NCBI GenBank assembly: GCA_964429655.1
Contig: CAYSCZ010000003.1
Span: forward strand, 42,420 to 106,419
DNA length: 64,000 nt
Reading direction: 5' to 3'
Origin: CAYSCZ01 sp964429655
Lineage (GTDB): Bacteria > Bacteroidota > Bacteroidia > Cytophagales > Cyclobacteriaceae
Part shown: positions 57,913 to 64,000 of the stretch, one piece after another
Position numbering within the stretch: position 1 is the stretch's first letter
Layout: each line of letters begins with the position of its first letter
Program-made: the position numbers and the translations under genes
Notes under the pieces: generated by a model
Databases searched by the model: none
What the model saw: only the letters and a program-made list of their open reading frames with translations
What the model was told of the DNA's origin: nothing

Positions 57913-58388
57913 TTAAGTTGATTCCCTGATGATCAGTTGATGTGGAGGCATTTTCTGTTGGCTTACCGTTGAGCCCTTTAGGTATCCAGTAAAACATTTA
58001 AGGCTGCTTTCCCCATCTCTTTAATCGGTTGCTTAATAAAGGTGAGCGGCACATAATTGCTATCAAAGCCAATAATTGCCAATTGATCTGGTACGAGAAC
58101 TTTATTTTTTTGAAGATAGTATAGTCCGCCAACGGTAAGGGAGTTGGTTGCGAATATGATAGAATCTATCAGGTTATTCTTTGTGTACTCATCCATGATC
58201 GTCTCAATATCTTTTGTGATGTTATGATATCTGACGGTTCCGATGATTGGCTTTTTATCAGGAAGGAATTCCTTTAAGGCATCAAATAAGGCATCAAAAT
58301 ATCCCTGATAGCGATCCTGGATATGTAAAAGATGAGAGTCATACCCAATAATGCCGATTTTTCGGTATCCCCCTTTCGAAAAGAAATA
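57913..58388 (-). pseudogene. Decayed LacI-family regulator (C-terminal part only)
   Basis: Read from 58388 down, the frame encodes KIGIIGYDSH, RYQGYFDAL, SIIFATNSLTVGGLYYL, LAIIGFD and MGKAALNVLL. This is the C-terminal half of a LacI effector-binding domain. The helix-turn-helix DNA-binding domain and about half of the sensor domain are missing, with an in-frame TAA at 58389-58391 at the 5' limit. Near 57980 the frame hits TAA, but one frame over it continues through KGSTV to QKMPPHQLIIREST, the expected family ending, so a one-base indel is also present. It is non-functional. Confidence 0.82.
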
Positions 58389-58591
58389 TTACATATCTGT
58401 CATACTATTTTTTAAGTAAGAAATCGTGGTCATAAGCATGCCTTACTAGAATTTGTAAAACACTATGGTATAGTAAAGAAAGGGATTACTAGAAGAAAAA
58501 TAATCAGAGACCAAATACAGATTGATGCTTAAAATTTGACCTTAAACAAACATTGATTTATCTTTTAAAATGAAATCAATTTAAAAACGTC

Positions 58592-59059
58592 ATGAAGAAA
58601 TTTATTGCAATCATCTGGACGCTGATGGCGCTTTTATTTGTGGGTTGCTATGTGGATAAGGAGCCCCTGGATACCACCATGGACGAACAAGCCATTAGTG
58701 ATATGAGTGACGCCCGGTCCAAGGCTTTTAATGAAGGTAATGCAGCACGTATAGCCAAACATTTTACGGATGACGGCATACTGATGCCACCGGGCTTAAA
58801 ATCAAAAAGGGGAAGGATAGCCGTGCAAAAGTATTACCAGGCAATTTTTGACCAATATGATACTGAACTGGAGAGCGGCTATCTGGAAATCGAAGTAAGT
58901 GGGAAGCTGGCCTATGGAAGGGGTTATGCGAAAGTCAGGCTTACTCCCAAATGTGGAGGTGAAACAACCACTTCGGAGGCTGAATACATCAATATATTAA
59001 AAAAGCAACCGAATGGTTCCTGGAAGACAACCCACGACATTTGGAACAGTAGTAATTAG
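58592..59059 (+). CDS. Small lipoprotein with DUF4440/SnoaL-like fold
   Basis: A 155-residue envelope lipoprotein with lipobox LFVGC (C19). The mature part resembles the SnoaL/NTF2-like family (DUF4440/YybH type): SDARSKAFNEGNAARIAKHFTDDGILMPPG, then GRIAVQKYYQAIF and LKKQPNGSWKTTHDIWNSS at the end. The function in this family is mostly unknown. It stands just ahead of the arsenosugar gene pair, with 95 bp between, and no shared operon is obvious. Confidence 0.75.
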   Translation: MKKFIAIIWTLMALLFVGCYVDKEPLDTTMDEQAISDMSDARSKAFNEGNAARIAKHFTDDGILMPPGLKSKRGRIAVQKYYQAIFDQYDTELESGYLEIEVSGKLAYGRGYAKVRLTPKCGGETTTSEAEYINILKKQPNGSWKTTHDIWNSSN

Positions 59060-59154
59060 TTTTTCAATTATTTTCTGAACTTCAATCAATGATTATTGTG
59101 TTATTAGTGATCTATACAAAAAAAAGATTTGATTATCCTAAAATATAAAACCAC

Positions 59155-59490
59155 ATGAAAGATACTTATTACAATCCGGCAGATTTGTCAAAATTTGGAA
59201 AGATTACAGCGTTTCAAAAGAAACTGGGTGATAAATTCTTTGACTATTATGATGAAGTTTTCCGGGAAGGTGCATTAACCGCCCGAGAGAAATCACTGAT
59301 CGCCTTAGCGGTCTCCCACGCCATCCAATGTCCCTATTGTATAGATGCTTATACTTCGGATTCACTGAAAAGAGGAGTGGACGAAGAGCAGATGATGGAG
59401 GCGGTACATGTGGCAGCAGCTATTAGGAGTGGCGCTTCCCTGGTACATGGTGTTCAGATGATGAACCAGATAAATGAAAAATTAATGTGA
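59155..59490 (+). CDS. Arsenosugar-associated AhpD-like peroxidase protein (CMD family)
   Basis: A 111-residue carboxymuconolactone decarboxylase-fold protein. The redox motif is CPYC in HAIQCPYCIDAYTSDSLKRG, as in AhpD-type proteins, with EAVHVAAAIRSGASLVHGVQM after it. The order of this gene immediately before an ArsS-like radical SAM gene is a repeated arrangement in bacteria and supports the arsenosugar call. Its stop overlaps the ArsS start (TGATG). Confidence 0.85.
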   Translation: MKDTYYNPADLSKFGKITAFQKKLGDKFFDYYDEVFREGALTAREKSLIALAVSHAIQCPYCIDAYTSDSLKRGVDEEQMMEAVHVAAAIRSGASLVHGVQMMNQINEKLM

Positions 59491-60536
59491 TGATACATAG
59501 CTTAGCCAGAAGAAAGCATGAACTGTCAAGGGCCAAAAACCAGCTAGCTGTTTTAAGTGACCATCAGTCCATTGGGATCGATGCGTTCAAGGATAAGATC
59601 AAAACAATCGGTCTTTTGCCCCTAAAACCAACCGGCATTGAGGTCTTCCAGGTGAATGTAGGTAAGATGTGCAATCAAACCTGCAAACACTGTCACGTGG
59701 ATGCCGGGCCCGATAGAAAAGAGATCATGACCCGCGAAACCATGGAGCAGTGCCTGGATGCAATCAGGGATACGGATATACCACTGGTGGATATCACCGG
59801 AGGAGCCCCTGAAATGAACCCTGATTTCAGGTGGTTTGTAGCCTCCATTTCTGAGATGGGTAAGCGGGCGATCGTGCGTTGTAACCTGACCATTGTGCTT
59901 GCCAACCCAAGGTTTAATGATTTACCGGAATTTTTTTGGGAACATAAAGTAAATGTGGTCTCCTCGCTGCCTTACTTCAATGCCCGGCGTACCGATGCTC
60001 AGCGAGGAGATGGGGTTTTTGAAAAATCCATTAAAGCATTAAAAATGCTGAACGAAATGGGTTACGGAAAAGGGAACCCTGATTTGAAACTGGACCTGGT
60101 GTACAATCCAACGGGTGCATTTTTGCCAGGGGACCAGTCAGGGTTGGAAAGTGAGTTTAAAAAGAGATTAGAGCACGGTTATGATATCACCTTTGACTCC
60201 CTTTTTACCATCACCAATATTCCGGTAAGCCGCTTTCTCGATTACCTGATCCAAAGCGATAATTATGAATCCTACATGCAAGAATTAGTGAGCAATTTCA
60301 ATCCTTCAGCGGCCATGGGTGTAATGTGCCGTAATACGCTTAGTGTAGGCTGGGACGGTTATCTATATGACTGTGACTTTAACCAGATGCTTGAGATGCG
60401 GCTTGATGAAAATGCTCCGCAACATATTAAGGATTTTGATTTAGGCCGGTTAAATCATCGAAATATTCAAACCAATCAACACTGCTATGGTTGTACCGCC
60501 GGCTCCGGATCGAGTTGTGGAGGTACTACCGCGTAA
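59490..60536 (+). CDS. arsS: Arsenosugar biosynthesis radical SAM protein ArsS
   Basis: ArsS attaches the adenosyl group to dimethylarsinous acid to make dimethylated arsenosugar precursors. I chose the ATG at 59490, overlapping the previous stop. A GTG one codon earlier is possible. It has 348 residues. The radical SAM cluster is CNQTCKHC (C near residue 69) in VNVGKMCNQTCKHCHVDAGP, followed by DITGGAPEMNPDF. The C-terminal HCYGCTAGSGSSCGG is the DUF3641 signature. No ArsM methyltransferase is next to it in the window. Confidence 0.9.
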   Translation: MIHSLARRKHELSRAKNQLAVLSDHQSIGIDAFKDKIKTIGLLPLKPTGIEVFQVNVGKMCNQTCKHCHVDAGPDRKEIMTRETMEQCLDAIRDTDIPLVDITGGAPEMNPDFRWFVASISEMGKRAIVRCNLTIVLANPRFNDLPEFFWEHKVNVVSSLPYFNARRTDAQRGDGVFEKSIKALKMLNEMGYGKGNPDLKLDLVYNPTGAFLPGDQSGLESEFKKRLEHGYDITFDSLFTITNIPVSRFLDYLIQSDNYESYMQELVSNFNPSAAMGVMCRNTLSVGWDGYLYDCDFNQMLEMRLDENAPQHIKDFDLGRLNHRNIQTNQHCYGCTAGSGSSCGGTTA

Positions 60537-60752
60537 TTTTTATTAAAACACTGATAGCCAATCCAGGTTCCCAAACCAACCCAAAACCCTATGGGCGCCT
60601 TGTCCCGCTGTCATTACTCGCCTGCCGGCGCGCTACCCATTTCGGGCTCAGACATGCCATTCCATCGGGGGCGCCGGGCCGCTGCCATACCAATAAAATA
60701 CACCCCTTCTCAGGCCAGCGGAATGTAATACGCCCAGGATGCACCGGTGTTT
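60537..60752. other. GC-rich patch without genes, unlike its surroundings
   Basis: About 200 bp (roughly 60550-60720) is markedly richer in G and C than any flanking region, with runs such as GGGCGCC and CGCCGGGCC. An ORF in it starts inside arsS and has no family resemblance. The composition suggests foreign or decayed mobile DNA ahead of the recombinase remnant. Confidence 0.45.
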
Positions 60753-61191
60753 AATGTTTGCAGGCCGGGCAATTGAGCTACTTTATTTGAAGGTAAGTGA
60801 TATTGATAGCCGGCGAATGGTCATACGGGTGGAAAATTGCAAAGGAGGAAAAGACAGGTAACACTTCTGAGTGGAGGGCTCCTTGCCGACTAGCGGTCTT
60901 ATTTCAAAGCCTGTAAGCCGAAAAGAGGGCTATTTGAAGGTGAAAAAGGACGACAGTACAGCAGGTCGGGTGTGCTTAAGGTGGCACAAAGAGCTGCGGC
61001 AAAAAGGTATAAGGAAAAAAGTAGTCCCCCATACGCTCCGGTGTAGCTTTGCTACACATTTGCCGGAAGCAGGGACCGACCTGCGTACTATACAAACATT
61101 GCTAGGCCACAACTCCTCCCGGACCACAGAAATATACACCCACGTAGCTGTAAATGTGATTCGAGAAATAAAAAATCCATTAGATTCGTAA
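60753..61191 (+). pseudogene. Decayed tyrosine recombinase (integrase), C-terminal half with frameshifts
   Basis: Translation in successive frames gives ELLYLKVSDIDSRRMVIRV and then KGGKDR in frame with 60775. One frame over, VTLLSGGLLAD is followed by a TAG and SYFKACKPKRGLFEG. Then comes WHKELRQKGIRKKVVPHTLRCSFATHL, and finally GTDLRTIQTLLGHNSSRTT and IYTHVAVNVIREIKNPLDS. The HTLRxSFATH and LLGHxxxxTTxIYTHV boxes and final tyrosine identify the tyrosine recombinase family, in an integron- or IS-associated branch. The N-terminal half is missing and at least two frameshifts are present, so it is inactive. Confidence 0.85.
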
Positions 61192-61192
61192 A

Positions 61193-61244
61193 GCCATAAC
61201 GGAAATAAACTGACCTTTGGTCAGTTTATCCGAATGTTGTAGCC
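61193..61244 (+). repeat. attC-like palindrome, short (left boundary of gene module)
   Basis: GCCATAAC (61193-61200) and GTTGTAGC (61236-61243) form imperfect outer boxes. The inner arms CGGAAATAAACTGACC (61200-61215) and GGTCAGTTTATCCG (61219-61232) close over TTT. The inner stem is perfect for 11 bp (ATAAACTGACC). It starts 2 bp after the recombinase remnant stop. Confidence 0.55.
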
Positions 61245-61336
61245 AGTGGTAAAAAAATGACCACACATTTCAAAGGAGCGAAATCCGAAAAGCTTTACGA
61301 GTAGGAACAATCATTCACGTTTAAAATCTAAAAAAG

Positions 61337-61621
61337 ATGAACAAAGAAGAATTCAAAGCAAAAGCAAAACAGTCGATTGACGAAGTTTCTGCAAAAATTA
61401 ACGAGTTAAAAGCAAAAAAAGAGTCCGCCAAGGAGGATGCAAAGGCTGACTATGAAAAAGCCCTGAAAGACTTAGAATCAAAAAAATCTGACGTAGAGTC
61501 AAAGTACGCTGAACTTGAAAATGCATCTGAAGAAAAGTGGGATGAAGTGAAAGACGCTTTCTCTTCAGCATCAGACTCTTTTAAGGACGGCTTGTCAAAA
61601 ATCTCGTCTTTATTTTCTTAA
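61337..61621 (+). CDS. Small coiled-coil stress protein, sll1863-like
   Basis: A 94-residue, highly charged, helical cytoplasmic protein with no signal peptide. The pattern KADYEKALKDLESKKSDVESKY and EEKWDEVKDAFSSASDSFKDG resembles the sll1863 stress-response family seen in cyanobacteria and other bacteria. It is followed by a strong terminator before the next gene, so it is probably transcribed alone. It is the first gene of the cassette-like module. Confidence 0.7.
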   Translation: MNKEEFKAKAKQSIDEVSAKINELKAKKESAKEDAKADYEKALKDLESKKSDVESKYAELENASEEKWDEVKDAFSSASDSFKDGLSKISSLFS

Positions 61622-61633
61622 TCTAAATGGAAC

Positions 61634-61666
61634 AAGGCTGTCAAAATATTTGGTAGCCTTTTTTTT
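61634..61666 (+). terminator. Intrinsic terminator after the coiled-coil gene
   Basis: AAGGCT (61634-61639) pairs with AGCCTT (61655-61660), with inner CAAA/TTTG pairs, followed by T to 61666. It lies between two genes of the module, which then need separate promoters. Confidence 0.8.
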
Positions 61667-61682
61667 CCTTTTATCAAAACGT

Positions 61683-62483
61683 ATGACAAAATATCTCTTT
61701 GCATTCGTTATAACGGCTCTGTCTATTTGTTGTGAAAAAGCAGTTGCACAAGTATTACATACCGAGAATTTTAATGTAATAATTGACACATTGAGAGTCT
61801 TAAAGGGAAATTTTACACCAAGTTTCAGATATAGAAACCTCAAAGAGGATTTTTTGGAAATTAGTAACACAGCCGATATATCCATTAGAATAAACAACCA
61901 CGCATTTACGGTTGCCAATCGGGTTGAATACAGCGTATTAGGAAAAGAAAATATTCTCAGTGGTGGATTTGTTTACTTAGAATACGTGAACCTTGAAAGC
62001 AAAAAAATTGCCTTCGAACCATTTTTTCAAATACATTGGCGTGAGATAAGAGGTTTGGATAGGAAATATGCAGGGGGAATGAATATTAGGTGGAGAGCAC
62101 TTGTTAAAGAAAATACAGGGCTGTTTTTTGGGGTTGGAACCTTATATGAATTTGAAAGGTGGAACTATTCAGGGGTTCCCGATGATTTACTTCCCAATGA
62201 CCAAACGCCTGTTGAAATCGAGCAATTCAGAGGAACATCTTATATAAGTTTCAAACAAAAATTAGGAGACTTAATCGATTTAGATATTAGCGGATATTAC
62301 CAACCTACATTCTCATCTCCATTTGAAAATTACCGCTTGGCAAGCAGCTTTGAATTGACCTATAACTTTACCAAGTTCATTGGCCTAAGATTTTTATATC
62401 AAAACATATATGATTCAAGGCCTTTGGTTCCCATTGATGAATTGTACCATGACGTGAATTTTGGCATAACCCTTTCGTTTTAG
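61683..62483 (+). CDS. Outer-membrane beta-barrel-like protein (DUF481 type)
   Basis: I chose the ATG at 61683 (MTKYLFAFVITAL, 266 residues) because it begins with a signal peptide, with likely cleavage after AVAQ. An earlier in-frame start at 61650 adds a non-conserved prefix overlapping the terminator. The mature part has alternating short beta strands with aromatic girdle residues: FSSPFENYRLASSFELTY, FIGLRFLYQNIYDSRP and the terminal strand HDVNFGITLSF. This fits the DUF481 family of small barrels. Function unknown. It is the second gene of the module and is one base from the next. Confidence 0.72.
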   Translation: MTKYLFAFVITALSICCEKAVAQVLHTENFNVIIDTLRVLKGNFTPSFRYRNLKEDFLEISNTADISIRINNHAFTVANRVEYSVLGKENILSGGFVYLEYVNLESKKIAFEPFFQIHWREIRGLDRKYAGGMNIRWRALVKENTGLFFGVGTLYEFERWNYSGVPDDLLPNDQTPVEIEQFRGTSYISFKQKLGDLIDLDISGYYQPTFSSPFENYRLASSFELTYNFTKFIGLRFLYQNIYDSRPLVPIDELYHDVNFGITLSF

Positions 62484-62484
62484 T

Positions 62485-63795
62485 ATGAAAAAACTCATTT
62501 TCTTTTGGAAAGAATTGCTAGCCAGCTTTTGGTTTGTTCCTGTGCTAATCATCGGACTTGCGATTGCACTTTCAATTGGGCTAGTTTCTTTTGATAGTTA
62601 CATAGACCTACCAAAAGCTGGTTGGTTAAAATTTTTCTTGGTTAATAGTTCTGATTCTGCACGTAGCATTTTATCCACTATATCCGGTGCCATGATTGGG
62701 GTGGCAGGCACTGTTTTTTCGGTTACCCTTGTAGCCTTGACTTTAGCCTCGTCTCAGTTTGGCCCCAGGTTGATTAAAAACTTTATGTATGTCCGTCTCA
62801 ACCAAATAGTGCTTGGTTCATACATTGCAACCTACCTTTATTGTTTGTTGGTTTTAAATGCCATAAAAGACAGTAATGGTTATACCTTTATTCCGTCCAT
62901 TTCTATTCTTGTTGCCATATTGGCTGCCATAGCAAACATTATTTTGCTCATCATATTTATACACCAAATCGCAATAAGTATTCAAGCCGACAAGGTTATT
63001 TCTGATATTTCAGACCTTATGTTCAAGCAAGTAGAAACACTCTTTCCAGAAAAAATGGGGGATGAACCTAAAAAAGAAGAGGACTTTGAAGTTGATAGCG
63101 CAATTGCCGCCTACCAAAAAAGCATATCTATTAAATCCGGAAAAAATGGTTATTTGCAATATATAGATAGTGAAGTATTATTAAAGCTGGTAGCCTCTAA
63201 TGATTCTTTATTTAAATTAGAACACAGACCAGGCAGTTTTTTGGTAAAAGGCGGAGAAATTGGTGTGTTGTATGCAAATGAAGATTGGAATGAAGAATCG
63301 ATCGATGAACTGTTAAAACAATTTGTTATTGGGAAGACCAAAACATCCCAGCAAGATTTGGAATTTTCTATCCATCAAATGGTAGAAATTGCCGCAAGGG
63401 CATTATCGCCTGGGGTAAACGACCCTTATACTGCAATTGCCTGCATAGACAACTTAACAGCAACTATGTGCTACTTAGCTCAAGCCAAATTCCCTTCAAA
63501 ATATCGTATTGACGAAGACGGAAACCTTAGAATCATTGCGGATATTTTAGACTTTGAAGGAGTATTAGATGCCGCTTTTAATCAAATTAGGCAATTTTCA
63601 GGCGGCAGTACTGCCGTAATTATCAGAATGATGGAAGCACTAAAGACGATTCTCAATATGGTAAAAAAAGAAAGCCATAGAAAAGCAATCATTAAACATG
63701 TTGAAATGGTTTACAGACAAGGAAAAGAAACCATTAAAGAGGAAAACGATTTTCAAGACTTGAAAGAAAGATCAAGTAAGATTTTAAAGAAATGA
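62485..63795 (+). CDS. DUF2254 inner-membrane protein
   Basis: A 436-residue protein with four membrane segments in the first half (about 15-40, 65-95, 112-135, 145-170) and a soluble C-terminal domain. Characteristic stretches are GVAGTVFSVTLVALTLASSQFGPRL and SPGVNDPYTAIACIDNL. The family is found in many bacteria and is uncharacterised. It starts directly after the barrel gene, so the two probably act together. The gene ends 7 bp before the right inverted repeat. Confidence 0.85.
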   Translation: MKKLIFFWKELLASFWFVPVLIIGLAIALSIGLVSFDSYIDLPKAGWLKFFLVNSSDSARSILSTISGAMIGVAGTVFSVTLVALTLASSQFGPRLIKNFMYVRLNQIVLGSYIATYLYCLLVLNAIKDSNGYTFIPSISILVAILAAIANIILLIIFIHQIAISIQADKVISDISDLMFKQVETLFPEKMGDEPKKEEDFEVDSAIAAYQKSISIKSGKNGYLQYIDSEVLLKLVASNDSLFKLEHRPGSFLVKGGEIGVLYANEDWNEESIDELLKQFVIGKTKTSQQDLEFSIHQMVEIAARALSPGVNDPYTAIACIDNLTATMCYLAQAKFPSKYRIDEDGNLRIIADILDFEGVLDAAFNQIRQFSGGSTAVIIRMMEALKTILNMVKKESHRKAIIKHVEMVYRQGKETIKEENDFQDLKERSSKILKK

Positions 63796-63807
63796 CAGAG
63801 AACCACT

Positions 63808-63944
63808 GGCTACAACATTGTATAAGCGTAATGCGGGCTGATACGTCTAAGATGAGCATTTTTGCTCTTGAGAAAATTTGCGGTAGGTGGACAGAGAATT
63901 GCTCCAAATTCCCGCACTACGCTTATACTTGACCCGTTGTAGCC
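63808..63944 (+). repeat. attC-like palindrome, 137 bp (right boundary of gene module)
   Basis: GGCTACAAC (63808-63816) and GTTGTAGCC (63936-63944) are perfect inverted boxes. Inside, an 18-bp arm at 63820-63837 pairs with 63911-63928 with one mismatch. The core contains a small GAGCA/TGCTC hairpin. Length and box symmetry resemble long integron attC (VCR-like) sites. The rest to 64000 holds no gene. Confidence 0.55.
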
Positions 63945-64000
63945 TATTCCCCACATTACCCCGTCCAAAATTGATTTTAAAAAAGATATCAATTTCTCCC

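Larger units (their letters stand above)
61233..63819. mobile_element. Integron-cassette-like three-gene module bounded by an 18-bp inverted repeat
   Basis: AATGTTGTAGCCAGTGGT (61233-61250) is the exact reverse complement of 63802-63819. Three plus-strand genes lie between. Each end merges into an attC-like palindrome, and a tyrosine recombinase remnant abuts the left end. The architecture can be read as a gene cassette or a small transposon-like unit. No transposase lies inside. Confidence 0.55.

Noticed and set aside
57978..58196. 72-residue minus-strand ORF as an intact gene
   Set aside because: It is an internal piece of the decayed LacI gene, with clear family sequence continuing on both sides across a missing N-terminus and a frame change.
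60491..60754. 87-residue frame starting inside arsS in the GC-rich patch
   Set aside because: It begins within the arsS C-terminus, the sequence is arginine/proline-rich as expected of a chance GC-rich frame, and no homology is apparent.
1..64000. CRISPR array or phage genome
   Set aside because: No spaced direct repeats of CRISPR size were seen outside the surface-protein gene, and no phage structural genes are present.

Overview
The window is AT-rich, gene-dense bacterial chromosome from a gliding or type IX secretion (T9SS) competent member of the Bacteroidota, most likely a marine or aquatic Cytophagales. The evidence is a GldJ-type gliding lipoprotein, a PorE-like T9SS lipoprotein (TPR, beta-propeller, regulatory domain, OmpA), fused SecDF, a Bacteroidota-type DksA-like protein, many Bacteroidota-only hypothetical families, and -7 boxes of the form TAnnTTTG upstream of several genes. 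The best box lies ahead of tRNA-Phe. The genus cannot be named from the sequence alone.

Layout. (1) 1-6251: end of a surface-polysaccharide locus (rfbC fragment, UDP-glucuronate decarboxylase, UDP-HexNAc dehydrogenase) running into cysC-cysD-cysN-cysQ, a PAPS supply and PAP removal module that suggests a sulfated polysaccharide. (2) 6462-9054: two minus-strand hypothetical genes. (3) 9282-20296: one giant secreted protein of alternating Ig-like and lamin-tail domains. Two 100-N assembly gaps interrupt it. Comparison of its internal repeats predicts true gap sizes of 65 and 202 nt and restores a single frame of about 3,693 residues. (4) 20307-35059: mostly housekeeping genes and conserved hypotheticals (comF, gldJ, mfd, SF1 helicase, TerB-like, ACP phosphodiesterase, crcB, hydrolase, lectin, APH/AAA fusion, dtd). 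(5) 35126-54540: core genes including secDF, rplS, dapF, secA, dksA-like, scpB, rluB, tRNA-Phe, an Hdr-like Fe-S pair, the PorE-like gene and purM. (6) 54561-57511: ion and stress genes (TMEM175-like channel, vWA protein, CPA1 antiporter).

(7) 57512-64000 is the accessory tail. It holds a 174-bp palindromic element, a decayed LacI regulator, a DUF4440-type lipoprotein, an arsenosugar pair (AhpD-like plus ArsS), a GC-rich patch and a decayed tyrosine recombinase. Immediately after the recombinase lies a three-gene module (sll1863-like coiled-coil protein, DUF481-like beta-barrel, DUF2254 membrane protein). The module is bounded by an 18-bp perfect inverted repeat, and each boundary sits in an attC-like foldable palindrome with matching GTTGTAGC ends. 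This integron-cassette-like arrangement and the repeat-driven giant lamin-tail protein are the two most unusual things in the window.

Most protein functions are called from motifs and family resemblance read by eye. No database search was run.
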